From Lineus longissimus (taxonomy: Eukaryota > Nemertea > Pilidiophora > Heteronemertea > Lineidae): 64,000 nt of DNA. The notes under the pieces were generated by a model that was given only the letters and a program-made list of their open reading frames with translations, was not told the origin of the DNA and did not search any database. Location: assembly GCF_910592395.1 (NCBI RefSeq), contig NC_088310.1, positions 18,919,501 to 18,983,500 of the forward strand, read 5' to 3'. A program made the translations under genes and the position numbers. Within the stretch, counting starts at the first letter, position 1, and every line of letters starts with the position of its first letter. This document shows, piece by piece, positions 1-21,000 of this stretch.

Positions 1-9304
<9,304 letters not shown>

Positions 9305-9328
9305 TTTACTTATAGACTTTATGCGATT

Positions 9329-9337
9329 ATTTCATCA
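9329..9337 (-). promoter_or_regulatory. CARE-like ATF4 site (TGATGAAAT)
   Basis: On the minus strand TGATGAAAT fits the amino-acid response consensus TGATGNAAN. It lies 25-33 bp upstream of the EPRS1 start codon. In mammals many tRNA-synthetase genes, EPRS1 included, are induced by ATF4 through such sites. Function here is inferred; such a short word can occur by chance. Confidence 0.4.
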
Positions 9338-9389
9338 GAAAGCGATTTGGACTATTCCCAAATAGTTACCAATTGGTATAATTTATGCA

Positions 9390-9397
9390 TGACGTCA
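9390..9397. promoter_or_regulatory. Palindromic CRE/ATF site (TGACGTCA)
   Basis: A perfect TGACGTCA octamer 86 bp upstream of the EPRS1 start codon, within the expected core or proximal promoter. The family is bound by CREB/ATF bZIP proteins. No TATA box is evident nearby. Confidence 0.5.
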
Positions 9398-9760
9398 CTT
9401 GCGTGACCATTAATTTTGACGTTCTCGGTGTAGCAGTTTTATATGTCCCTTGAAACAGTGTCCTTCCTATTGAATGGTGACCAAAACTGGCTGCTTTGGG
9501 AATCAAGAAAAATTGTGACTGTCTGAGATACGAGATACAATTCAAACACGGGCAAAACGTGTAATTGTTTTCACCATGGGTCCCAAAACCTGCTATCTTT
9601 GATAGAGACATTTCAAGATGAACTGAACGTTTTGTATAATTTGATGTCATAATATCAAATAATGATAAACAATATATAATCACAGTGGTTATTCTGGATA
9701 GAACTAAAACGAGAGAGGTTCGCTCATTGTTATAGAATATGCGAATATGATAGAGGGATT

Positions 9761-9870
9761 CATACTGGAGATAAACCATTCAGTAGGACTCCCTGAGGGA
9801 GGGATTCATGAGAATAAACTATTCAGTAAATATTCTTTCGGTTGTGGTCATCAGCCGAGGTAGGAATTCA
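9761..9870 (+). repeat. Degenerate copies of the 10.3-kb minisatellite unit
   Basis: Two diverged units share the words GAGGGAGGGATTCA, TAAACxATTCAGTA and GTTGTGGTCATC with the repeat at 10314-10424. Confidence 0.55.
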
Positions 9871-10313
9871 CCCCTAGGAAAACCGTGACCATAAAGAAGT
9901 CCATTGCAAGCAGACTTGACCTAGAAACATCTTGGTGGTGCTGCTTTCGGCTACTGGAATTCAGTGGGTTGATGTGTCTGATCCATTGCCTCATGCCCAC
10001 AGTGGTGTGATCAAGTCAGCATGTGATGTGGACAGACTGCTGTCGAAACTTCCTATGACTGTCTGGAGATTAAAGGTCTACACTGTTCATTGAATATTTG
10101 AAATTTGTAATTGAATTTGAAAATTTCAAATTGTGTATAAAATGTGTACAGAATATAAATTTCAGCATTGCCGTATACAAATGCTATCAATACCTAGTTT
10201 TAGCAAATTTATATGCATAATAACTGCACTTGTACAGCATTTTGTATGACTGCATTTCTATTTGCCTGGACTACCAGTAATAATGAACGGTATACCCCTT
10301 CAAACCATTTATT

Positions 10314-10424
10314 GAGATTAAACCATTTAATGAGTTGTGGTCATCTGCTGAGGGAGGGATTCACTCTGGAGATTAAACCATTTACTGAGTTGTGGTCATC
10401 TGCTGAGGGAGGGATTCACTCTGG
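10314..10424 (+). repeat. 55-bp tandem repeat, two units
   Basis: Two adjacent near-identical units (10314-10368 and 10369-10424), each running from GAGATTAAACCATTTA through GTTGTGGTCATCTGCTGAG to GGGATTCACTCTG. Confidence 0.88.
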
Positions 10425-12084
10425 AACAGTGAACTGACGACCTTTGGCAAGTCACTTTATTCTGACTGACTGTCCAAGGTTGGGTCCTTGGCACGAAAAA
10501 AACAAAACAAACAAATGATGTGAAATATTTCATTTTAATATGTAATTATCTTCATTCAAACATACATGAACATAGCAAATTTCTTCCAAGTAACACTGGC
10601 TTCAAAATGCCGACAGGAAATATTATGCAGACCAAGACAGAATTAGACACTAATTTAATTCATAATTTGAGACTATATTCAGAGGACTATTTAACTGTAC
10701 AGAACACTTTACATTACTTTAGAATCTTTTAGCGTGAAAGCAGCAGGGGCTACCTGATATGGCTTCCAATTTCTAATCAAGCCTTGTTTCCATCACTATT
10801 CCGCAACATCATTTTGGTGGTATCCTAGCGATTTGGTGTATTCAAACAACTTTGTCCACGGCAGGGCCGATCCAGGAGTGAGCATTTCACATAAAACAGG
10901 CCAACGACACTCAGCCATCCAGTTTCTTAGAAATAACTTAACATGTAAACATAAGATTTATAAGCACTCATGGATTGGCTGTGGGCAATAATGGGAAAGC
11001 GCAAGACACCCAGAATGCTTGAGCAAAAATTGGTGTCAGACTATGTCAAGAACATCAGTACCAATTCAAGAGCAATTCAATACCAGGAACAGGAAGAAAA
11101 GAATCATCCTTTTATCTGAATACTTTGTAGAAGTAAGATTAACAACATTACAATGAGTATGCAAACAGTTCAGAGTGATTTGGATGTACCCTCATTTGTT
11201 CATCACTCTCACCAAAAATCCCAGCATGAATTAAAGTATCTCACTGATAAAGTTAAGGATGTACCAGTATTTGAAAGGATTGAGCTTTATTTTCTATATG
11301 CAAAATCTCTGCTTAAGAACTTTTATACAGCAGTGCTGGTGCTTTATATGCAACCAAAACCTTAGGATAATCTTATAGACCTTTATGAATAATTCACAAA
11401 GATCAAACAAATGCTTTTGAAGCTAAATAAATACAGCAAATGCAAATATATTATCATTATTATGCTATGAAGCATCAGCTCCCATTTCATGAGAAAATAA
11501 ATCTATCAATTCAACAAAAAGAAAGTTAAGTTTGACATCACTGTCCTCTCAGAAACAACAGCCCAATTAGCCCAGGAACACTGGATTTTAACTGGCCTCG
11601 AAATACAAACGATTCACAATCAAACTTATCTTTAATATCAAGCAAAGCGAAGGTGCTACGAAAAACGGACGATTTTCATCGCTGTGGCCTGAGACATATG
11701 GCCATGACAATATGCTAAATGGTTGTGATTTAACCAATTGACAGACAATCGTCATGTTGTCATGATGACCTCCCAGGTCGCAGCCATAGAACCCGCTTAT
11801 TTTTATGGCCCATAAGATTTTCCAACTTTCCAACTTCATAATTTCAAGAAGCTACAGAAAATATCAGTCTAATTTCACAAAGATTACCCTGGTGATTTCA
11901 TTGAAGCAGACGACATCATGCTAGTTGTAGGACACAAAATCACTAGATACTTGATATAGATGTGTTATTATTGAAAAAGTCCCTGCACAAGTTTTCCCAG
12001 GGCAAATGCTGGGGAGTCAAAAGCAAGTGGTTTATTTATCACTTTTCCGTGCTGCCTGGTTCTCATGGTGAAAGAATCCAGAAG

Positions 12085-12195
12085 CCGGAAAAGGGGGGGG
12101 GACTTGCATTGCATTTCTCACAAAAGTTCTTAGGTTCTCAGGGGGGGCGTCCGTCTGGTGCGCCCCCCCCCCCCCCCTTGGATCTGCGCCTGACC
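12085..12195 (-). mobile_element. Probable DNA-transposon end with G/C homopolymers
   Basis: Read on the minus strand it begins CAGGCGCAGATCCAAGG followed by a long G run and GCGCACC. This resembles the common invertebrate transposon terminus of form CAGTGGCGGATCCAGGGGG. Only one end is convincing; C and G homopolymers blur the rest. Confidence 0.35.
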
Positions 12196-12803
12196 ACCAT
12201 CTGAGTGTCAGTCATGCCACAAATGTCGTGGTGGCTGTATTTCCAGTGAAAATGTTGCAATATGCAGTGACACTCTCATGTTTATGATGCAAATCAGGCA
12301 CTTTTGCCATAATTGGGTAGTTGTGATATTTTGCTTGAAATATGTGTTCAAGTCTACCATGGTGAATTCGTTGTTTACAGCTAATGGGCACAGGTGTATC
12401 CAAAGAACACAAAACCATCCAGTATCATTTCGAAATCAAATCGGGGAGGGGTGTGGTTGCATTGGCATAAATCAGTTGTGTCATGCAGTCTTTTGCTTGC
12501 ATGCCACGGGTATCGTAAGAAATTACATGACGACTGCTGCATGACTCCCCCAGCAATTACCCTGAATGCCCTGCCAATGATTCGTTTATGTCGTCTCAAG
12601 ACATTATAATATGAACAATCATATAGATTATATTAAGTAGCAATTCACATACAAATGGGCAAAGATATACTGGCAACATAGTTAGAATTTTCGACGATAC
12701 AATAACATCTTTCTGTACAGCGATTCACATAAGATTTACCGTGTATGGCTCAAGCTGTAGGGTGGGAAATGTAGAGGACAATTTCACCCCATTCAGGGCC
12801 AAT

Positions 12804-12920
12804 GGGTGATATGAATAAAGACTAGTAAATGCTTTTATCTAAAACTCCATGTACATTTACACTAGGCCCTTCTGTACAAAATTGAAGTAAAAGCATTTGC
12901 TCGATTTTATTCATATCAGC
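12804..12920 (+). mobile_element. Palindromic MITE, copy 1
   Basis: About 115 bp with terminal inverted repeats of about 33 bp (GATATGAATAAAGACTAG / TTTTATTCATATC) around an internal segment with TGTACATTTACACTAGG. The same element is at 20372-20489 with its internal segment reversed. AAT flanks both sides of both copies, a possible 3-bp target duplication. This copy lies in the probable 3' UTR of the bHLH-PAS gene. Confidence 0.85.
12906..12911 (-). terminator. Candidate poly(A) signal of the bHLH-PAS gene (AATAAA)
   Basis: Reading down the minus strand from the stop codon at 13733, this is the first AATAAA I find, and no ATTAAA precedes it. It is about 820 nt after the stop, inside the terminal repeat of the MITE at 12804-12920. 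Actual use is unproven. Confidence 0.4.
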
Positions 12921-13732
12921 AATTGTCACCCCATGTTACGGTGAAGCTTATGACAGAACAGATTGGAAGTCTGAGGCAGTGATTACGACCGTCTTTCGCT
13001 AGAGGATGGTTGGAATAAGGTTGTGACATTGTCTCTTGTGTCTCGTGGATAATAGGTGCACACCTCTATCTTTGCTCTATTTGCTGACAATCAATATAGC
13101 AATTTTTTCAAAAGATAAAAACTTGGACAAACATTAGACAGTTAAGAGTACAACATTATGCAAAATACATACAGAGTTGAGTATATTTTACAATGGTCAT
13201 ACACAACCGAGTTAGATCCACAACACTGTTTATGAGGTAACCGTTGAGATTAATGACCCTACAGAAATCGAGTCAAAATGGCACTCGTCATGACCTACGT
13301 AGGACTGAAAAAAAATCTTTTCAGGAAACATAGAACTATAGTCTGTTTCGAACTACATATCACTGTCCTTCTGAATTTTGGTAAAATCTTCAAGTTATTT
13401 TTTTTCATGTGCATCTTAAAATTTACCTTCATGTAGTTTCAATTTTGTATTTAGAAATAGAGCTTACACAGGCCAATGCACTATTGGTTTGAAACAGCAA
13501 CAACATAATTACTGTAACAGTTCGATACCTTTTCATTGAATATCAACAAATTATCAATTTACCCATTAAAATGTACTTTTTCAGCAACTCGGAACATCAA
13601 ATACAGCACCGCAAACTCTTCAGCAAACTCAATTTAAAAGTCAGTTTTAGTGTAGTATTAAAAATCATTGAGAGTTTGTGCTGACTTGCTGCATTTAGAT
13701 GCATTTAGAATGGCACCTTCCCACTGGACTCC

Positions 13733-15087
13733 TCACCAAGATGAAGTCTTCGCATGTCGGTAGTGTTCCTCCATGGCACTAGGGCTGTTACTGTGGGCGT
13801 AAGCCCCCGAGTATGAAGAACCAGTCCGATAGAATGCTGCGGTCTTGCTATACTGACTACCATTCCTATCGTACGATGAGTGTGCGTGAGTCGGGCTAGG
13901 GATAGGATACACGTGCGGTTTGAGGGGAATCTGACTCCCTGTTTCATTCCCATACAACTTGAGTTGGTTTGAATTGCTATCCGTATAACTTGCCGGATCA
14001 GTAAAAGAAGACTGATACTTATCCTGCGGTGAGACCGAAGACGGTGGGGTTATACTGTATGGTTCATGAACACTAGAATTATAAGACGCAGCTAATGAAT
14101 AAGCACTACCAGGCTGACTCTTTGTCACCACCGAGAGCTGCGGCAAGCTGAATTGTGATTGGTCCTTGTATGCTTCAGTCCCCGGCGGTGTTAACATGCT
14201 ATTTTGCATATCACCATAATACTGCGGACGGGACTGGTTATAAGTGTTCATGCGGATGACAGACTCACGATTAGCGTATAGGTGGCGTAGTAACGTAGAC
14301 GCGGGAAGAGTTTCAGGTTGAGGCTGCTGCGAGCCGATCCACTGAATCGTAGACCGCTGCTTGGCATAAGAACTCGATGAATAATCTGTTGGATATGTGG
14401 CAGATTGTTGATCTGCGTCTTGCGGATAGTTCGGCAGATGTTTGTTCATAACCTGTTCAAGGTCGCGGACCGAGGTCGACATGTTATTTGAAGTGGATCG
14501 TTGCCAATCCTGAGTATTCTCAGCTCCTGAGGTGACGGCATCCATTGGAGATATCCGCGTTGCAACAGACGTGTTCATCGCTTTGACGGATAGATCCTCC
14601 GGCGTGGGCGACGACATCTTATGTGCTGAATGAGTATTCTCTTCGGTAGTCGTCGGCAGATTTGCCAAAATCTGAGCACTTTTAAGTATAGCACCATTTT
14701 CAAGGGGAGGAGATACCGACTTACAAGCAGGCTCACCATCCCGTATCCTTGAATTATAGTCACCATCAACGCCATTTTCCTCTGGGGATGGGTCCCGTTT
14801 ACGTTTTCTCGGCCGTCCCATTTTGCGCCGCGAGTTTTTGATATCACCTTTGTATTTCTCACTAATGTCATCAAGGTACCCTACAGAACCGTTCTCCGCT
14901 CCGAAGTCACTACTGTCAATATCGTCCTCACCATTCTGATAACGATAATGATCCGAATCTCCCAGGATTCCACTCTCCTCTACCAAGGAATGTTTTGATT
15001 GGTCTCCGCTCCCACTCTGGTCCACATGGTCAGCGGCTTTGTCTCCGCTTGTCTTGGTATTTTTGTCTTTCGCCACATCATCAGCAA
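13733..15087 (-). CDS. trh: trh exon 11, C-terminal regulatory tail and stop
   Basis: One 1355-bp exon encodes residues 440-890. It opens acidic ([20 protein letters not shown]), then a basic [14 protein letters not shown] cluster at 527-539 (likely nuclear localisation, also AT-hook-like). It continues with Ser/Thr/Gln/Tyr-rich sequence. Short islands stand out: [19 protein letters not shown] (about 699-718), SMLTPPG (736-742) and [18 protein letters not shown] (about 783-800). The latter two have counterparts in NPAS3 (SVLTPPG, SPPLSASPRDK). Ends [10 protein letters not shown] then TGA. Confidence 0.93.
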
Positions 15088-18000
15088 CTGTAACGATGAT
15101 GCAAAACAAGAATTAAAATCATAGGCCAACGACTTTGTGACTCATCAGCAATGAAAAGGTCAGTAGTAATGTTCATATGAAGAGTCAAGTTGCAAAACCC
15201 ACTAAATCCACTCCAGGTCTTTTCAAGTTGACGCAACTTTTCTGCTGTACGCAATACTGGTTTTTGCAATACTGGTTTTTGTCTTATAACATGAATTTCA
15301 ATAGAATTTTGTTGGCTTGCAATAAAATGCCACAGTAGTCTGATCTGAGATACTCTCAGCTTACTAAAGTTATCCAAATTTTTTTCAGAATGGCTTTTAG
15401 TGGCCAGCTTTTGCATGTTGACTTTTCATACTGCATTCACAAGAAAAGCTTTGAGGACCATTTCCATAAACTCATTATGCTTTAAGATGTCCATAGGGAG
15501 ACATACTATTACAATTAGTCACTTGTGAGGAGACCCGGCACTTCTAGCAGGGCAACCTGTAAAGCTGCTATATAAATATTGCTTTGTGTATTGTACATTC
15601 CAGGTAGCTTCATGCTAGGGAACCTTTTCTAAAGTGCCCGCAAACATTAGTTATTAACTCTTCGATGTATATCCAGCGATGACAACGTCACATTTGGGAT
15701 TGCAAAGCAGCCACCATTGTTTAAATCATAATCCATGGTCATGCCGTAACTACTATCAACATCTCTCCAATGTCGTCACTGCCATTTTGCAGGTCGCTGC
15801 AACAAAGATTGCATGTTTGCGTAGACCTTCATTTGTTTTCACTTACCATGGTCTGAACCCGTCTCGCTCTCCGAGTTGTCTGAATTGTCGTCTCCCTGGT
15901 TTCGGTTCTTCATGTGGCTTAGTTGCCTACTGTCCATCACACAGTTGCGGTGTTCTATACCACTGGGAGATAAATGGAAACGTATGATGAGTCCTTAACG
16001 GGAGACAACAGGCATGAGCAAGGTGGGCCTGAGGTTACAGTTCCCAATGTGACCAAGAGGTCTCTCCACCATTTCAAAGCAAATTAGAACTATTCAAACG
16101 TGTATGGGATATTTTAACATTCACTCTTCTTAAAGGGAACTGAAACCGCCAAGCCAGTTCGTATGACCTCGTTTTCATTTCCCGCGTATCGGGTGATCAG
16201 AACGAGGCATGAATGAAACATGGCGCCTAGCTGTCAATCATTGAGTGACGTCACTACTATGGAATTTACTACGAAAACTCATGAATGAAAGATCGCATGA
16301 CTCACGTGATTCTCACATGATTCTCAATAATAACAAATTGAACTGCGCATGCTCGGGCACTGGGGGCGGAGCTACAAATCTGAACTCGAATAGGAAGTTG
16401 GAAGTTTGTCTTTCTCGGGCAGTGAAAGTCGAAAAGTTGAATAAATCGCTCGGCGGTTCCAGTTCCCTTTAACCAAAGCTCGATCCCTTACTGCAAACAC
16501 TTCTCCTGAAGACTCCTGAAGTCTCCTGAGCCACAAGGTACTCGGCTTACCTGAGGACGTAACAGACACAGATGACATTCTCTTCATCGGAGTTCTTGTT
16601 GTTGTAGATGATCGTGGCACACATCTGCATCCAGACATAGCCAGAACGCTGGTTAAGTATCCGGAAATAGTCAGTCAGCACTTGCCCTTTGGTTAACACT
16701 GGAAAAGAAAACATCGGACACATTTTGAGTCAACTTTCGTCAAAATATTGTTTTTCATAAAAGGGGTGATAGTAGGCCCTTGCAATGATGTGTGCTTATT
16801 TCTTCAGTTGATATCAAGCATGGTAATGTACATGTTCATATTTGATGCTAGAGTATCATAGCCCCCCCCCCCCCCTCCCCCCACCAGCACAGGTCTCGGA
16901 TAAAGAAAACATCGGACACATTTTGAGTCAACTTTCATCAAAATATTGTTTTTCATAAAAGGGGTGCTAGTAGGCCCTTGCAATGATTTGTGCTATTTCT
17001 TCAGTTGATATCAAGCATGGTAATGGACATGTTCATATTTGATGCCAGAGCATCATAGGGTCCCCCCCTCCCACCTGCACAGGTCTCGGGTAATTAAGCA
17101 ACTACATGTAATTAAAGGTGTTCAACTTACAGTCAACATGTGCTCGCCTGAGTTTCTGCAAGTCTTCTGCATGGGTGTATTCATAGAGGTTCTTGGTCAT
17201 CAGGTCGTCAGCAGTTAGATCCATCAAGTCAGAAATCCTAAAAAAGACAAGGAGACAAATGGAAACAAGCCATTGAAGTTCACTCTGTTGCCCAGAGTAT
17301 ACCCTTGCTATAATTCACAACCCTTTTTGAAAGCTTACCGACATGGAGACCGCTGGTTCTTTACTCCATTCCGGTAGGATATGATTATATTGTGCATCTC
17401 TTGATATACATGCTTCCCGAAATTGGTGGCTTGCATTGGAACTAACTTTTTCCCCCGTGTCCGTCATCAAAGGCATTCAAGTGTGTTGGTCAACCATGAC
17501 TATCTCCTTTGTCCCTCCACCATAAGGCCTAGTTTCCCCTTATGACATCACTATTTCGAACACTCAGCGCCCCATTTGTGGAAAGGTGTATAGGTTGGTC
17601 CTTTCGGAGAGGGATCATATTCCGCCAGATCATAAAGACTACGGACTGAGTGAAGCTGGAGGCACAGAACGTGGATGGACATCCCAAGCTGGGAATTACA
17701 CGCCATATGAGGAGCCTTTGGGAAGTTGATGACTTAAATACAATCGCCAGGCTTACAGTTACAGCCAAGTCATTCAAATATCACAATCAGGATGGTCAGA
17801 GGTTCAATACACATTTAACAGATGGCAGCACATGTCATCACACTTTGAGGACCACGCCTGGTAGAATCTGGAACAAAATTCCCCAATTTTGTGTCCGGTT
17901 ACGCACGCACATAAATGAGGCATGCACATGCGTAAATGGAGACAAAATCAGGACATTTTGTGCAAGTGTCTGCCTATTTTTCTGCTGATTCAAAGTCCTA

Positions 18001-21000
18001 AAAAGTGTATTGAAGAGGGTTCAGAAGAGTACTGAGGAGAGACAATTCAGAAGAGTAATTGAAGAGAGATAATTCAGATAAAATGGTCCAGGGACCATAA
18101 GCTCAGCTCAGGCAACGTAATGTAATGTACTGAACCAAGATTTGGGGTGAAAACATCAAAGTCTAGTTGATTGAGAGGGAATATCGTTTTCGTGATATTT
18201 TGAAGAATTACTGCCAAACCAGCATTGATATAAAAATTTCACTTTAACATCTATCAGATTATGTATCTATCATCAATATCCCGCATTTTCAGTGTTATAT
18301 CACGCACAGTTTGCGGATGCAGACCACTTTAAAAATACCTTGTACCCAGGTCTTACAGGCTTTTCAGTCCTATACATTCATGCACATGGATGGTCATATG
18401 GGCCCTGGATCCAAGGCCCCTTTTTGAGATTGATGGCAGAATTTTGCAAAAATTTACCAAATGTTGGAAAAACCTTGAAGCGATTGGAATTTTCAGCTGA
18501 TTTTTGCATGCAGCATCTGTACGACATCAACAACTACATTGGCAGTGTTTTATTGGCTCTGACGTGTCAGGATATCAATTATAACAATATATCATTTTGG
18601 GTCATTTTTGGATAGATTTTCAGGGCAAACACGAGCAACGCTAAGATGCTGAACATTTTGGAAAGTAATGATAGATACATAATCTGATTGATGCTAAAGC
18701 GAAATATCGATATGAATGCTAATTAACCAATTATTCTTCCAAACATCACGAAATTACAACTTGGACATGTTCTAAAAATATCAACATTGTTTGAAAATTT
18801 TGTTGATGACATGGAAGACAATGTCAGTCTGAGTACTGAACCAAGATTTGGGGTGAAAACATCAAAGTCTAGTTGATTGAGAGGAATATCGTTTTCGTGA
18901 TATTTTGAAGAATTACTGCCAAACCAGCATTGACATAAAAATTTCGCTTTCACATCTATCAGATTATGTATCTTTCATCAATATCCCGCATTTTCAGTGT
19001 TATATCACGCACAGTTTGCGGATGCAGACCACTTTAAAAATACCTTGTACCCAGGTCTTACAGGCTTTTCAGTCCTATACATTCATGCACATGGATGGTC
19101 ATATGGGCCCTGGATCCAAGGCCCCTTTTTGAGATTGATGGCAGAATTTTGCAAAAATTTACCAAATTTTGGAAAAACCATGAAGCAGTTGGAATTTAGA
19201 GCTGATTTTTGCATGCAGCATCTGTACGACATCAACAACTACATTGGCAGTGTTTTATTGGTTCTGACATGTAGATATCAATTATAACAATATATCATTT
19301 TCGGTCATTTTTGGATGGATTTTCAGGGCAAACAGGAGCGACGCTAAGATGCTGAGCATTTTGGTATGTAATGATAGATACATAATATGATTGATGCTAA
19401 AGCGAAATATCGATATCAATGTTAATTAACCATTTATTATTCCAAATATCACGAAATTACAACTTGGACATGTTCTCAAAATATCAAAATTTTTTGAAGA
19501 TTTTCTTGATGACATGGAAGACAATGTCAGTCTGAGTACTGAACCAAGATTTTGGGTGAAAACATCAAAGTCTAGTTGATTGAGAGGGAATATCGTTTTC
19601 GTGATATTTTGAAGAATTACTGCCAAACCAGCATTGATATAAAAATTTCGCTTTAACATCTATCAGAATATGTATCTATCATCAATATCCCGCATTTTCA
19701 GCGTTGTATCACGCACAGTTTGCGGATGCAGACCACTTTGAAAATACCTTGTACCCAGTTCTTACAGGCTTTTCAGTCCTATACATTCATGCACATGGAT
19801 GGTCATATGGGCCCTGGATCCAAGGCCCCTTTTTGAGATTGATGGCAAAATTTTACAAAAATTTACCAAATGTTGGAAAAACCATGAAGCGGTTGGAATT
19901 TTGAGCTGATTTTTGCATGCAGCATCTGTACGACATCAACAACTACATCGGCAGTGTTGTATTGGTTCTGACATCTCTATATATCAATTATAACAATATA
20001 TCATTTTTGGTCATTTTTGGATGGATTTTCAGGGCAAACACGAGCCATGCTAAGATGTTGAAAAGGTATTACCTTGGCTCACAGAAGACGATCTTGAAAT
20101 CGGGGCTCAGCCTCATGACAAACATATCATTGTCTATCTTCAGCTCGTTGACTGTGGGGGGTGGGAGAGCCAGGGCGATGGCTACCATGCCCAGAAGGGG
20201 CGGAGGATGCTTCCTCGTCAGGGAGAAGGAGAACTGTGGGCGAAACTGGCCTAAAATGTGCACGACCTGAAAGAGATAATTGCAAGTTAAGGCACTGCTT
20301 CTTTTTGATTTTGAGACTAGGTGATAGTTCATATATATACATTCATTTCAGGAATTCTATTTGGAGCCAATGGGCGATATGAATAAAGACTAGCAAATGC
20401 TTTTACTTCAATTCTGTACAGAAAGGCCTAGTGTAAATGTACATAAAGTTTTAGATAAAAGCATTTGCTAGTCTTTATTCATATCACCCAATGTCCGATG
20501 TTAGCCTTCTTCTATTTCAAGAGTTGAACAAATATCTACACGAATTTTTTAAGCATTCAACAGCAGAAATATTGACGAGATCTGTCCTGGCAAACGGCAG
20601 AAAAATTCAATCTAACTTTGGTAGAAATGTACAGAAATTGAACAGGACCACCTGGTATGAACTTTTTGCAATGCTTATAGTACAGTGGAACCTCCCTTAG
20701 CAGACACCTCTCTATTAAAGACACTATTTTTTGGTCCCATATTGGTTGTTTTCATTCATTCTGACCTCTCTAATCAGGACACCCCTCTATTAAAGACAAC
20801 ACTTGTCAGTCCCGAGGGTGTCCTTTATAGAGAGGTTCTACTGTACTTTTAGAAAGCTATTATCAGTAATGATAGATGGGGTCAAAACATGACATTCTCT
20901 CTGTACATTGCTAAATATGTACCCACATAGCCGAGAGGCGAAACTCGAAAAGAGGCCTATATAAGGTTTTTTAAATCATTTCCTGTTAGAGACAAGTATT

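Larger units (their letters stand above)
9305..13732. other. Intergenic region between EPRS1 promoter and the bHLH-PAS gene's 3' end
   Basis: No coding exon was recognised. The right part (to about 12.9 kb) is probably the 3' UTR of the bHLH-PAS gene. The remainder holds the minisatellite at 10.3 kb, its degenerate relative at 9.76 kb, a C-rich transposon remnant at 12.1 kb and a palindromic MITE at 12.8 kb. Confidence 0.7.

Noticed and set aside
18292-19904. A ~100-codon ORF repeated three times in the tandem array ([16 protein letters not shown] type)
   Set aside because: It is carried along by the repeat. Differences between copies mostly change amino acids, and the third copy has an internal stop, so there is no sign of selection on a protein.
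20127-20342. ORFs overlapping trh exon 7 in other frames on both strands
   Set aside because: Shadows of the coding exon; the PAS frame is supported by homology and splice phase.
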